Source: JBBAGC01 sp964491265
GTDB taxonomy: Bacteria > Spirochaetota > UBA4802 > UBA5550
Direction: 5' to 3'
DNA: 64,000 bases
Assembly (NCBI GenBank): GCA_964491265.1
Contig: CAZBFP010000003.1
Location: forward strand, 124,001-188,000
Shown here: one piece after another, positions 19,009 to 27,685 of the stretch
How positions within the stretch are numbered: the stretch's first letter is position 1
Layout: every line of letters begins with the position of its first letter
Made by a program: the position numbers and the translations under genes
Notes under the pieces: model-generated
What the model was told of the DNA's origin: nothing
The model's database searches: none
Seen by the model: the letters and a program-made list of their open reading frames with translations, nothing else

Positions 19009-20081
19009 TATTTTACCCCTCTTTTCCCCGGTTTCATTGTAAACCAGGAGACCCTGTATCTGATAAAGAATTCACTTCCAAGAACAAAAAAGAGGATAAG
19101 TCCCTGAAGAATCTGAGCTGCTGACTGCGGTATCTGGTATGACATCTGGATAAATGTTCCACCCTGTATCATAGCAGCAAATAGGATGCACACTACAGCT
19201 ATTATGGGGGCACGGAGAGAGGCGAGCCAGCTTGTTATGATCGCTGTGTAGCCCACACCCCTTGTTATTTCAACAGAGAGGGTTTTGTTTACACCTGAAA
19301 CTTCAATCATGCCGCAGAGGCCGCATATGCCACCGCTTATAAAAATTGTAACAATAATAACCTTTGAAACATTCATTCCTGCGTAGCGTCCTGTATTTTC
19401 GCTTTCACCTACAACATTTATTTCAAAACCCCGCTTTGTGTGATTCACCATTAAGTGCATTGTTACTACAAGAATTATCGCAATAATCCAGCCAATGTGC
19501 AAGCCGAAGAGTTCCGGGAGTACAGCGTTTTTTGTAAAGTTGGGGATCTTGGGGAAGCCCAGTGCTGCAGGATCTTTCCATGGGCCATACTGAAGATAGG
19601 TAATTATTTTAAGTGCAACATAATTCATCATCAGTGTAAAGATTGTTTCATTGGTTCTGAACTTTGCCCTGAAATAAGCAGGTATTGCTCCCCAGATCCC
19701 GCCAAAAAGTATCCCCCCTGCCGCCATTAAAGGGAGAAGAAGAAATGAGTTAAGGTCTGGAAGGTAGAGTGCAAAACATGTGGCTCCGAATGCACCCATC
19801 ATAATCTGACCTTCTGCCCCGATATTCCAGAATCTTAGCCTGAATGCAAGTGCAATTCCAAGTGAAGCAACAATGAGTGGTATCGATTTTCTTAATGTTT
19901 CAATAATCCTGTATGATGACCCGAATGCGCCGTCAATCATGGAGGCGTATACAGAAAAGGGGTTGTGCCCCAGTATAATTATCAGTACTGAAGCAGCAGC
20001 AAGAGCGAGAATAACTGCTATAGTTCTTATGAGTGCCGCTTCTCTGCGTGAGCAGTCTCTGCGGGATGACATTTTAATCAC
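19008..20081 (-). CDS. Nucleoside ABC transporter permease (NupP/YufP-like)
   Basis: This 357-residue BPD_transp_2 permease has a charged N-terminus (SSRRDCSRREAALIR), about nine spans and the loop motif FEINVVGESENTGRYAGMN that matches the coupling loop of the other permease. The family partner pairing (one ~310 and one ~350-residue permease) fits nucleoside importers such as NupOPQ. The gene starts 2 nt after the ATPase stop. Confidence 0.88.
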   Translation of the reverse strand: MIKMSSRRDCSRREAALIRTIAVILALAAASVLIIILGHNPFSVYASMIDGAFGSSYRIIETLRKSIPLIVASLGIALAFRLRFWNIGAEGQIMMGAFGATCFALYLPDLNSFLLLPLMAAGGILFGGIWGAIPAYFRAKFRTNETIFTLMMNYVALKIITYLQYGPWKDPAALGFPKIPNFTKNAVLPELFGLHIGWIIAIILVVTMHLMVNHTKRGFEINVVGESENTGRYAGMNVSKVIIVTIFISGGICGLCGMIEVSGVNKTLSVEITRGVGYTAIITSWLASLRAPIIAVVCILFAAMIQGGTFIQMSYQIPQSAAQILQGLILFFVLGSEFFIRYRVSWFTMKPGKRGVK

Positions 20082-20083
20082 GG

Positions 20084-21592
20084 TTAATCTCCTTTTCTCC
20101 GAAGGTCAGGCCTGCCGCCTGTCATCATCATCCCTATCTCTTCCCTGGTGGCCGATGCTCCGTCAATGGTTCCCACAATCTCCCCTTCAAATAGAACCAT
20201 TATCCTGTCGCATAAACTTAGCAGAATGCTTAAATCCTCACCAACGTAAAGTATCCCCACACCCTTTTTCTTCTGCCTGTTCAGTTCATCGTATATAAGA
20301 TGGGCAGAACCGATGTCGAGCCCCCTGGTAGGGTAGGCTGTAACAAGAAAGTCCGGGTCCGCGTCAATCTCCCGCCCCAGGAGAACTTTCTGTATGTTCC
20401 CCCCTGAGAGCTGGTTAACGGGATGATAAATCCCCGGTGTATGCACATTGAGCATTTTTATAATATGCTCTGCCCTTTCCCTGGCAGGGTTTCTGTCGAG
20501 AAAAAAAGTTTTCTGAAGATAGTAGTCTTTTAAAATAACATTGTCCACAATATCCATGGACGGGACAAGCCCCATTCCCAGTCGGTCCTCAGGGATAAAG
20601 CTTATGCGGAGTCCTCTTTCGAAAATCTCCCTGGGGGAGAGGCCCACAATATCCTCGCCTTTAAAAAGGATTTTACCTTTCCTGATTTTCTCCAGGCCCT
20701 GAATGCTTTCACATAGCTCCTTCTGGCCGCTCCCGGCAATACCGGCAATACCGAGAATTTCACCAGCCCTTACATCAAAAGAGATTTCGTCCAGTTTTTT
20801 TATCCCCTCACTATCAATTACAGATAATCCTATAACCTGGAGCATGGTGCGGTCATGAATAACGGGGGGCCTCTCAATCTCCAGTGTAACAGGGCGTCCC
20901 ACCATCATATTGGTAAGTTCCCTGGAATCGGTATCTGCAGTGTTTATTGTTCCCGCAACTTCCCCACCCCGAAGTACAGTAACCCTGTCGCTTATCTCCA
21001 TTACCTCATTGAGCTTGTGTGTTATTATAATTACAGCACAACCCTCATCTTTCATTTTGTTCAGAATTTCAAAAAGTCTGTCGCTCTCCTGAGGTGTAAG
21101 CACAGCTGTGGGTTCATCAAGGATAAGAATATCCGCTCCCCTGTAGAGAACTTTTAAAATCTCCACAGCCTGTTTTTCACCCACAGACATATCGTATATT
21201 TTTTTATCCGGGTCGATTCTGAAACCGTATTTTTCAGAAATACCTGTGATTGTTTTCCGGAGTTTTTTCCTGTTAAGGAAGAATCTCTCTTCCTGCCCTA
21301 TAATAATGTTCTCTGAAGCTGTCATTACATCAATCAGCTTGAAATGCTGATGAATCATCCCGATTCCCGATTTAATCGAATCAGCTGGTGATGCAAAGCG
21401 GAGCTGGCTGCCGTGCACATAGATCTCGCCGCTGTCCGGGGTGTATACTCCGGAGAGAATATTCATGAGGGTGCTTTTCCCTGCCCCGTTTTCACCGAGG
21501 AGGGCGTATATTTCACCATAATTTACAGTGAAGGAGATATTACTGTTGGCTTTAATATCTCCAAAAGATTTGGAGATACCGACCATTCTCAC
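20084..21592 (-). CDS. Two-domain ABC ATPase of nucleoside importer (NupO/YufO-like)
   Basis: The 502-residue protein has two ABC modules. The first has Walker A GENGAGKSTLMN, signature MSVGEKQAVEI and Walker B ILILDEPTAVLTP. The second has a degenerate Walker A (GIAGSGQKELCES), signature LSGGNIQKVLLGRE and an atypical Walker B region (FLVTAYPTRGLDIG). This asymmetry is normal for RbsA/NupO-type ATPases, where only one site is fully active. It energises purine nucleoside uptake with the two permeases downstream. Confidence 0.9.
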   Translation of the reverse strand: MRMVGISKSFGDIKANSNISFTVNYGEIYALLGENGAGKSTLMNILSGVYTPDSGEIYVHGSQLRFASPADSIKSGIGMIHQHFKLIDVMTASENIIIGQEERFFLNRKKLRKTITGISEKYGFRIDPDKKIYDMSVGEKQAVEILKVLYRGADILILDEPTAVLTPQESDRLFEILNKMKDEGCAVIIITHKLNEVMEISDRVTVLRGGEVAGTINTADTDSRELTNMMVGRPVTLEIERPPVIHDRTMLQVIGLSVIDSEGIKKLDEISFDVRAGEILGIAGIAGSGQKELCESIQGLEKIRKGKILFKGEDIVGLSPREIFERGLRISFIPEDRLGMGLVPSMDIVDNVILKDYYLQKTFFLDRNPARERAEHIIKMLNVHTPGIYHPVNQLSGGNIQKVLLGREIDADPDFLVTAYPTRGLDIGSAHLIYDELNRQKKKGVGILYVGEDLSILLSLCDRIMVLFEGEIVGTIDGASATREEIGMMMTGGRPDLRRKGD

Positions 21593-21655
21593 AGCTTCAT
21601 TATTTCTGATGGTTTTTCCCCTTTTTCAGTTACTCAGATAGTCTTAATTTAATAA

Positions 21656-21719
21656 TTCTTTGATTTGTCAATTTACTTAAGTTTCCCTTTTACGTGCCCC
21701 CTTTGGGGGACAGGGGGAT
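21656..21719 (+). repeat. Dispersed 63-bp repeat with C5/G5 hairpin (copy 2)
   Basis: Matches 7387-7449 in the same orientation, including the upstream TTCTTTGATTT and the core ACGTGCCCCC...GGGGGACAGGGGGAT. It lies between the ATPase gene and the terminator of the receptor gene. Confidence 0.7.
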
Positions 21720-21795
21720 ACTCCGGTAGATGTGTGAACAAATATTATTGCATGAACTTTGCCCATTAATCCTGAAACAGCAGGACATTGTAAAT

Positions 21796-21835
21796 AAAAA
21801 AACCGGCGGATATGCAATTAATTCCGCCGGTTTTT
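21796..21835 (-). terminator. Rho-independent terminator after bmp gene
   Basis: A stem of AAAACCGGCGGA with its complement TCCGCCGGTTTT, around a short AT-rich loop, is followed on the minus strand by a T run. It lies 60 nt downstream of the bmp stop, between receptor and ATPase genes, so the receptor can be expressed in excess over the membrane components. The T/A runs on both sides make it potentially bidirectional. Confidence 0.85.
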
Positions 21836-21894
21836 AACATTAAAATCAGCAATTACCGGTGTATTAATCCGGTTCTGCTTTGCTGAATATTATT

Positions 21895-22986
21895 TTAATT
21901 TTTTGAAATTCTTCCCACAACACCTTCAACAAACCAGTTCATCGAAAGGAGTTCGCTGTCTGCCAAAGTTTTTCCCGCAGGAACTTTAACCTTGCCTGAC
22001 TGATCTTTTATTGGGCCTGCAAAGGGGTGAAATTTCCCGTCTACCAGCTGCTTTTTCATTTCTTTTACTTTAGCTTCAGCACCATCAGGGGCATTTTTTG
22101 TAAGAGGCGAAAGGTCAACGATTCCATCCTTCATGCCGCCCCAGTAGCTCTCAGGCTTCCATGTGCCTGCTATTACTTCTTTAACCTGTTTTACATAATA
22201 TAATCCCCAGTTCCATACAGGGGCTGTGAGGTGAGCCTTTGGAGCCATTCTTGTCATGTCTGTGTTATATCCCACAGAGAACATCCCTCTCTCCTCTGCA
22301 GCCTGCTGAGGGCCTGCTGTATCCTGGTGCTGCGCAATAATATCACATCCTGTGTCAAGAAGGGCTTTTGCAGCTTCTTTCTCTTTTGCAGGGTCGTACC
22401 AGGTGTGAGTCCATCTTACATGAACTTCAGCTTTTGGATTGGCTGCTCTAACTCCAAGGGTGAAAGCGTTAATTCCGCGTACAACTTCAGGAATTTCAAA
22501 TGCTGCAACATAGCCTATTTTGTTGGCCTTGCTCTTCATACCTGCAACAAGTCCTGAAAGAAATCTGGGCTCATATATTCTTCCAAAGTAGTTACCCATG
22601 TTTTCGGTCATTTTGTAGCCGGAACAGTGGATAAACTTCACTTCAGGGAACTGTGTGGACATTTCCGCAAGGAAATCCATGTATCCAAAGCTTGTTGCTG
22701 CAATTATTGTTGCGCCCTGGTCAATCATGCTTCTGACAACATCTTTAACCTCAGCGCCTTCAGGTACAGACTCCTTGTAGATTGTTCTTATACCTGTTTC
22801 CTTTTCAACCATGAGTCTCCCCTGCTCGTGGGCGTATGTCCAGCCGCCGTCACCAATGGGGCCCACATAGATAAAACCCATTACAACATCTTTGCCGTCA
22901 GCGGTTTTGCTCTCTTTTTTCCCGCAGGCGCTGAAAATCATGAGTGATGTGAGAAGTAAAACTAAAATGAGCGTAAGTTTTTTCAT
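21895..22986 (-). CDS. BMP/PnrA-family nucleoside-binding lipoprotein
   Basis: The 363-residue protein has a lipoprotein signal with lipobox IFSAC (lipidated Cys21). The mature BMP domain shows VVMGFIYVGPIGDGGWTYAHE near the N-terminus, a feature of purine-nucleoside receptors such as Treponema PnrA (TmpC) and Borrelia BmpA-D. It also has SGYKMTENMGNYFGRIYE and a DTAGPQQAAEERG segment. It is the receptor of the NupOPQ-like importer downstream; xpt lies upstream, joining uptake to salvage. The terminator behind it separates its transcript from the ATPase. Confidence 0.9.
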   Translation of the reverse strand: MKKLTLILVLLLTSLMIFSACGKKESKTADGKDVVMGFIYVGPIGDGGWTYAHEQGRLMVEKETGIRTIYKESVPEGAEVKDVVRSMIDQGATIIAATSFGYMDFLAEMSTQFPEVKFIHCSGYKMTENMGNYFGRIYEPRFLSGLVAGMKSKANKIGYVAAFEIPEVVRGINAFTLGVRAANPKAEVHVRWTHTWYDPAKEKEAAKALLDTGCDIIAQHQDTAGPQQAAEERGMFSVGYNTDMTRMAPKAHLTAPVWNWGLYYVKQVKEVIAGTWKPESYWGGMKDGIVDLSPLTKNAPDGAEAKVKEMKKQLVDGKFHPFAGPIKDQSGKVKVPAGKTLADSELLSMNWFVEGVVGRISKN

Positions 22987-23027
22987 CGTATCTACCCTTT
23001 AATAAAATTTTATATGATACAACCAGG

Positions 23028-23600
23028 TTAGTTCCTGAAATGTATAGTATCCTCTGACATGCTTTCTATTACTGCAAGAGACTCCAGGCGGATCCCCCTC
23101 TGCCTGAGAATTTCACCGCCATTCTGGAACCCTTTTTCAATCACAATACCGACACCTACAAGTTCCGCGCCCGACTGATCAACCAGATCAATAAGGGCGT
23201 TGGAGGCGCTCCCATGTGCAAGGAAATCATCTATAATAAGTATCCTGTCTCCCGGCTGCATAAGCTGTGAGGAAACAAAAATATTATAGTCCCTGTTTTT
23301 TGTGAAGGAGTGAACCCTGGATGAGTATGTATCTGTTGTAAGGGTTGAGGGGATGCTTTTTTTTGCAAAAAGAACAGGCACACCCAGTTTAAGGCCGGTC
23401 AGAACAGATGGAGCTATTCCGGAAGATTCTATAGTCAGAATTTTAGTAATTTTTTCTGAACCGAAAAGCTTTGCAAACTCATCACCTATTTTATCCATGA
23501 GAAGAGGATCTATCTGATGGTTCAGGAAAGAATCAACCTTCAGTATCTCAGGAGAAATAATCTTTCCGTATTCAATAATTCTGTTTTTTAATAATTCCAT
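23028..23600 (-). CDS. xpt: Xanthine phosphoribosyltransferase
   Basis: A 190-residue type I phosphoribosyltransferase with the PRPP-binding motif ILIIDDFLAHGSA near residue 122. The N-terminus ELLKNRIIEYGKIISPEILKVDSFLNHQ (read in two pieces) is close to Bacillus Xpt in layout and length (~194). It converts xanthine and PRPP to XMP in the cytoplasm. It lies 41 nt upstream of the receptor gene, giving a purine salvage-uptake unit. I looked for a purine riboswitch in the 90-nt leader and saw none. Confidence 0.87.
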   Translation of the reverse strand: MELLKNRIIEYGKIISPEILKVDSFLNHQIDPLLMDKIGDEFAKLFGSEKITKILTIESSGIAPSVLTGLKLGVPVLFAKKSIPSTLTTDTYSSRVHSFTKNRDYNIFVSSQLMQPGDRILIIDDFLAHGSASNALIDLVDQSGAELVGVGIVIEKGFQNGGEILRQRGIRLESLAVIESMSEDTIHFRN

Positions 23601-23629
23601 ATGGGCCTTAGATCGGGTTAATGTATGCT

Positions 23630-23657
23630 AATCTACAAATTTCCGTATTAATGTCAA
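23630..23657 (-). promoter_or_regulatory. Predicted promoter of xpt-bmp unit
   Basis: On the minus strand TTGACA (23652-23657) and TAGATT (23630-23635) are 16 bp apart, 30 nt upstream of the xpt start. Confidence 0.45.
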
Positions 23658-23687
23658 TTATTAATAGGTGAGGTGAGGGGGCATTTT

Positions 23688-24548
23688 TTAAATTGTCAGA
23701 TGAACTATAGTGGAACCCCAGTTCCATGAATCATCATTAAATGAGACAACCCCCGGGTGTGTCCGCAGTATGTCATGAACCTCTTTCTTCTTTCGGGATT
23801 TCCCCTTACCATGAATAATGCGTACATTACTGTATCTTTTTTCAAGGGCCCTGGCCAGGTAGAATTCCACTACTTTTTTTGTATCTGCAGGATGGAAATG
23901 ATGCAGATCGATCTCATCCCCTGTATCAGGGAAGGAATCATCATATTCAGCGCTCTCCCTCTTCTCTCTTTCCTCTGAAATTTTTTTTGACCAGGGTGAG
24001 TCCTTTATTCTTTCAAGCTTTGAATAGATACATCCGCAGTAATTCTGCCTGTAGAAACCGTATTCCTTTGAAAGCTCTGCAGATTTTTTAAAACCATCAT
24101 TCTTTTTAAAATCAGCTTCAAAAAATTCTATGCCGTATTTAAGTGAAAGTGCCTTTCCCAGTTCATTGATTACCGGAGCAGATTTATGAGGGCTTATAGA
24201 AAGGGTAGTAGCAGCAATATCAAAGCCGCTGTTTTTTGCTGTTTCAAAAGTTTTTTCAAGCCTGTAATTGTAGCAGATCCGGCATCGTTCCGATTTTTCG
24301 CCATAATATTTGTAATCTTTAACAGCTTCTACCCAGGACCTGGCATCACCATCTTCAATAATCAGATGAAAACCTTTTATCCTGCTGAATTCCTGAATTT
24401 CCTCCAGGCGTTTGCTGTACTCTTTCAGGGGCATAATGTTGGGATTGAAGAAATAAACTGTCACCTGGAACTCTTTTTCAAGCAGTTCCAGGACATAAGA
24501 CATACAGGGCGCGCAACAGGTATGAAGGAGTAATTTTTTTCCGGTCAC
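23688..24548 (-). CDS. queH: Epoxyqueuosine reductase QueH fused to a C-terminal Smr-like domain
   Basis: Residues ~1-190 are QueH: LLLHTCCAPCMSYVLE at the N-terminus, CRICYNYRLEKT near residue 92, and NYCGC near residue 170 supply the conserved cysteines that bind iron. QueH makes queuosine from epoxyqueuosine in tRNA. The tail from about residue 212 reads DEIDLHHFHPADTKK, VRIIHGKGKSRKKKEVHDIL and GSTIVHL, which is the Smr (MutS2 C-terminal) pattern. Such a fusion is not usual for QueH (typically ~190-240 residues). The upstream small gene ends 3 nt before it, indicating an operon. Confidence 0.85.
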   Translation of the reverse strand: MTGKKLLLHTCCAPCMSYVLELLEKEFQVTVYFFNPNIMPLKEYSKRLEEIQEFSRIKGFHLIIEDGDARSWVEAVKDYKYYGEKSERCRICYNYRLEKTFETAKNSGFDIAATTLSISPHKSAPVINELGKALSLKYGIEFFEADFKKNDGFKKSAELSKEYGFYRQNYCGCIYSKLERIKDSPWSKKISEEREKRESAEYDDSFPDTGDEIDLHHFHPADTKKVVEFYLARALEKRYSNVRIIHGKGKSRKKKEVHDILRTHPGVVSFNDDSWNWGSTIVHLTI

Positions 24549-24551
24549 TTT

Positions 24552-24899
24552 TTATTTTAAGTATTTATTCAGAAAATCAGAAACTTCTTTTGCTTTTTCA
24601 GGCTCTGCCTTGCTGTCGAGCCATAAAAGAAATTTCGGTTTTACTTCACTTTTTGTGGCCGGACAGTATTCATGATGAAGTACATATTTAGTGACATGAT
24701 ACTTGATTGCTTCCAGTATCTCCTCTGCTTTACAAAGGTTTTCCGGTTTTGAACCGATTATGTCGCAAATTTTAATGACAATGTCATGTTTATCTATCTC
24801 TTTCAGTTCATCATTGTAGCACTTGGAATAGATTTCATTGCACAGGCTCATCTCATCTTCAAGCACCGGAATATATGCCTTTGATTTTTTGTCTCCCAT
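24552..24899 (-). CDS. Hypothetical protein upstream of queH
   Basis: A 115-residue acidic/basic helical protein. It has scattered cysteines (SLCNEIYSKCYND, CDIIGSKPENLCKAEE) and a HHEYCPATKSEVKPKFLLWLD segment. No family recognised. It ends 3 nt before queH and probably shares its transcript. Its start lies just after a CGGAGGG-like sequence (minus strand), a usable ribosome-binding site. Confidence 0.6.
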   Translation of the reverse strand: MGDKKSKAYIPVLEDEMSLCNEIYSKCYNDELKEIDKHDIVIKICDIIGSKPENLCKAEEILEAIKYHVTKYVLHHEYCPATKSEVKPKFLLWLDSKAEPEKAKEVSDFLNKYLK

Positions 24900-25146
24900 T
24901 TAAGTCCCTCCGGGAATCTGTTAAGAGATTCTTTTACAATCTCTGCACGATCCATTAAGTATTAATATTTTCTTTATTATTACTTTATAATATTAGAGGT
25001 GTAGAGTCAAATTTTTTGTGAAAAAAATCGCCAAAAAAAGATATTTTGTACAAAAAAAACAGGGATTTATCATCTGAAACCCTCTCCCGACTCGATGGGC
25101 TTACTCCTACCCACATTTGTAAATGAAGCCGTAACATTCCGTGAAG

Positions 25147-25178
25147 GCCCCCTAAATCCCCCGGGGGATTTAGGGGGC
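25147..25178. repeat. Perfect 32-bp palindrome without loop
   Basis: GCCCCCTAAATCCCCC is followed directly by its exact reverse complement. It sits in the 356-bp gap between the small gene and the SpoIIE phosphatase gene. The rest of the gap (24900-25255) holds AT-rich sequence and a G/C-mixed segment without any gene I can support. Palindromes of this composition often mark dispersed repeats. Confidence 0.75.
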
Positions 25179-25255
25179 TGTCTGAGAAATGGGCATTAGT
25201 CCCTCCCTGCAAGTCAGGTGCACAAGCGATAGGGAAGTGCGGGTGAGGGCACTTA

Positions 25256-27397
25256 TCAGCTGATCTTCATTATAAGTACTGTAACATCTGTCTCAGGAAG
25301 GGCCTGATTCATGAATTTCTCATAGATTTTTTTTAAATTAAAAGCTATTTCCGTGGGCTGTTTACCTCTCGATTCACGTATAGCCCCTCTCAGCCGTAAT
25401 AGCCCGAAGGTTCCGCCTTCATTATTCCTGGAGTTAATCAATGATTTTGAGTATATAACACAGATGTCGCCATTTTTCAGCTCAGTTCTCCCCTGTCCGA
25501 ATTCCGACATGGGATCATAGCCAAGTGGTGAGCCTGCTGTGTCCAAAGTGTCAAAATCATTTTTTTCAACCCTGAATACCTCCATTGGTGGGAAACCTGC
25601 ATTGGTATAAAAGATACGCCTTGTTTCAGCTTCAAAGTAGCAGTAAAATGCTGTAACCAGTTCACCTTCACCTTTTGTGTATTCACTCAGTACAAGATTT
25701 ATTCTTTTAATTATATTGTAGGGTGAAGCTGCCTCATTAATGCAGCCGTGAAAAGCGGATCTCAATATTACAGAATAGAGAGCATTGTTTATCCCTATAC
25801 CGGAAATATCACTGCATAGAATCCCCATACTGTTTTTTGTAGGCTGAAGAAAATCAAAATAATCCACACCCTTGTCGTATCTGGGAGATATGAGAGTACT
25901 GAAAGAAATATTCTTCATATCCGGAAGTTTATTTGCAGAAGTGTTCTCAAGTATTTCTGATGAGAGATTAAGGCTTCTGGAAATAAACTGCTCTTTTTTC
26001 GCCTTATCGAATGTGAGGGCAGATGTTATAAAATCATTGGCCCTGGCCCTGTATTCCGATATTTTCTCAACTTCATCGGGAGAAAAACCGGACAGGTTCT
26101 CTTTTCTCCCGAGGCAGAGAATGCCGTTAATCCTGTTCTCATAGTAGAAGGGGAGTATAAGTGCTATGTCGTATTTATCAAAAAACTCTGCTATCTCAAT
26201 CCGCGATACTTTAAATGAGTCATCATCGGCAAAAATCCTGTTTTTCGGAAGCAGCTCCTGGTTTCGGGCAAACCATTTAATCAGAGGGGAATACCTTTCC
26301 AGTGTCTCCTCAACAAGGTTATTCTCAGTGTCAAAAGCTTTCTGAAAAAGTTTTTTTTCATCATCATAAATAAAAAAAGCAGATCTGAGCAGGCCAAGGC
26401 CCTTGTGTATTTCAAGGGTGCTTGCCTGGATAATATCATCCAGTGTTTTGAGCCTGGTTGCTTTTTTTATGTACTGGTTTGTAATATTGGTAATGTCAGC
26501 CTGTTTTTTCCTGAAAACTCTGTCAATACCGGGCTGAAGGAGATATGAGAAAACAAGGAATATAAGTACAGAGGATCCTGCAAGAACCTCAGCGGGGAAT
26601 TCCCTTAAATAGATGATATTCTCTGCTGCATAAAAGATCAATATTACAGGGAGTAATATACTGGCGCTCAGTGTAGCATACATGGCGGTTTTATGAATTG
26701 CTGTCCGGATATCCATTATATTGTATGCTACAATCGAATAAAAGAGCGTAATTGCGGCAGCAAAGGAGGCGGCAGATGGTGCAATGATATAAAAGTCGTA
26801 TATTCCGGCAGTCATGGGGAGGAGTATTGAACCCACATATGTAAGGAACAGGAATATTGAAGTTGCAAGAATAAGGTAGCGAATCTGGAGTCTGTAGGTT
26901 TCATTTTTAATTTTAATATAGTTGTAAATGAAAATAGATATTGCAATTAGAAAATATAGAAAGGAAATACCTGCATATATGGGGTATAGCGGCCCCGTCC
27001 CCCTTGTCATATGGAAGTCTTTAAATGTTACACTGTAAACAGACCAGTCGGTAAAGTAGACAAAGCCGGATACAATGAGAGCAGGCAGAATAATAAGAAC
27101 AGGTATATGCAGTTTTATTCTTTCCTCTTTTTCCGGATAGGTAAGGGAAAGGTTAAGCATGCAGGCAGGGAATAGAACAGAAAAAACCTGGGTTAACCTG
27201 TTAATTTTTACTGTATAGGGAGTATCGTAAAGAAGATAGGTAAGAAACATAGTAAAGATAATCCCCGCACCGGAGAGTATGAAGAATGAATAAAAGACGG
27301 GTGACTGTTTACCCCTGTTTTTATAAAGGATAAAGATGCCTGTGTAAACAAGTACTATTGAGGAGATAAATGATACTGTCAGATTCAATGTATACAT
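25256..27397 (-). CDS. Membrane 7TM-GAF-SpoIIE (PP2C-type) phosphatase
   Basis: The 713-residue protein has an N-terminal region of about eight membrane helices (residues 1-270), resembling the histidine-kinase 7TM sensor. A GAF-like middle follows (about 305-455, with YDIALILPFYYENRINGILCLG). The C-terminal SpoIIE-type phosphatase (about 480-713) has metal-binding acidic motifs seen as ILCSDISGIGINNAL and KNGDICVIYSKSLI. Such proteins dephosphorylate anti-sigma-factor antagonists in partner-switching pathways and are common in spirochaetes. No antagonist gene is adjacent. An ECF sigma pair lies 1.7 kb away but is of a different regulatory type. Confidence 0.85.
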   Translation of the reverse strand: MYTLNLTVSFISSIVLVYTGIFILYKNRGKQSPVFYSFFILSGAGIIFTMFLTYLLYDTPYTVKINRLTQVFSVLFPACMLNLSLTYPEKEERIKLHIPVLIILPALIVSGFVYFTDWSVYSVTFKDFHMTRGTGPLYPIYAGISFLYFLIAISIFIYNYIKIKNETYRLQIRYLILATSIFLFLTYVGSILLPMTAGIYDFYIIAPSAASFAAAITLFYSIVAYNIMDIRTAIHKTAMYATLSASILLPVILIFYAAENIIYLREFPAEVLAGSSVLIFLVFSYLLQPGIDRVFRKKQADITNITNQYIKKATRLKTLDDIIQASTLEIHKGLGLLRSAFFIYDDEKKLFQKAFDTENNLVEETLERYSPLIKWFARNQELLPKNRIFADDDSFKVSRIEIAEFFDKYDIALILPFYYENRINGILCLGRKENLSGFSPDEVEKISEYRARANDFITSALTFDKAKKEQFISRSLNLSSEILENTSANKLPDMKNISFSTLISPRYDKGVDYFDFLQPTKNSMGILCSDISGIGINNALYSVILRSAFHGCINEAASPYNIIKRINLVLSEYTKGEGELVTAFYCYFEAETRRIFYTNAGFPPMEVFRVEKNDFDTLDTAGSPLGYDPMSEFGQGRTELKNGDICVIYSKSLINSRNNEGGTFGLLRLRGAIRESRGKQPTEIAFNLKKIYEKFMNQALPETDVTVLIMKIS

Positions 27398-27527
27398 TAT
27401 TACATTCCCTTAAAAGAAAGAGCTATGAATTAAAAATTATGTTATTATAGCAGATGCAATTTCTTATTACAAGTAAAATTCCACTGACCTGCTCTCTTTT
27501 ATCCGGGTAATTAATTTTGCAGGCTAT

Positions 27528-27599
27528 GTCATTCCTGCGCAGGCAGGAATCTCCGGTAAAAATCAGGAGTTGTGAGATTCCCGCATGCGCGGGAATGAC
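27528..27599. repeat. MITE-like GTCATTCC repeat, copy 1
   Basis: The unit starts GTCATTCCTG and ends GGGAATGAC, with two internal hairpins (CCTGCGCAGG and CCCGCATGCGCGGG) separated by AATCAGGAG. Three more copies are at 31444-31546, 32812-32970 and 37875-37982. Confidence 0.75.
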
Positions 27600-27685
27600 A
27601 GCACCCCATGAAATAATACAGCTATTTAGAAGCCTGTGCAATTTTAATTGACTGCAAGTGGTAAATTTTGTATACTTAATTATAT

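Noticed and set aside
23601..23690. Purine riboswitch before xpt
   Set aside because: No conserved purine-aptamer core or paired loops could be seen in the short leader.
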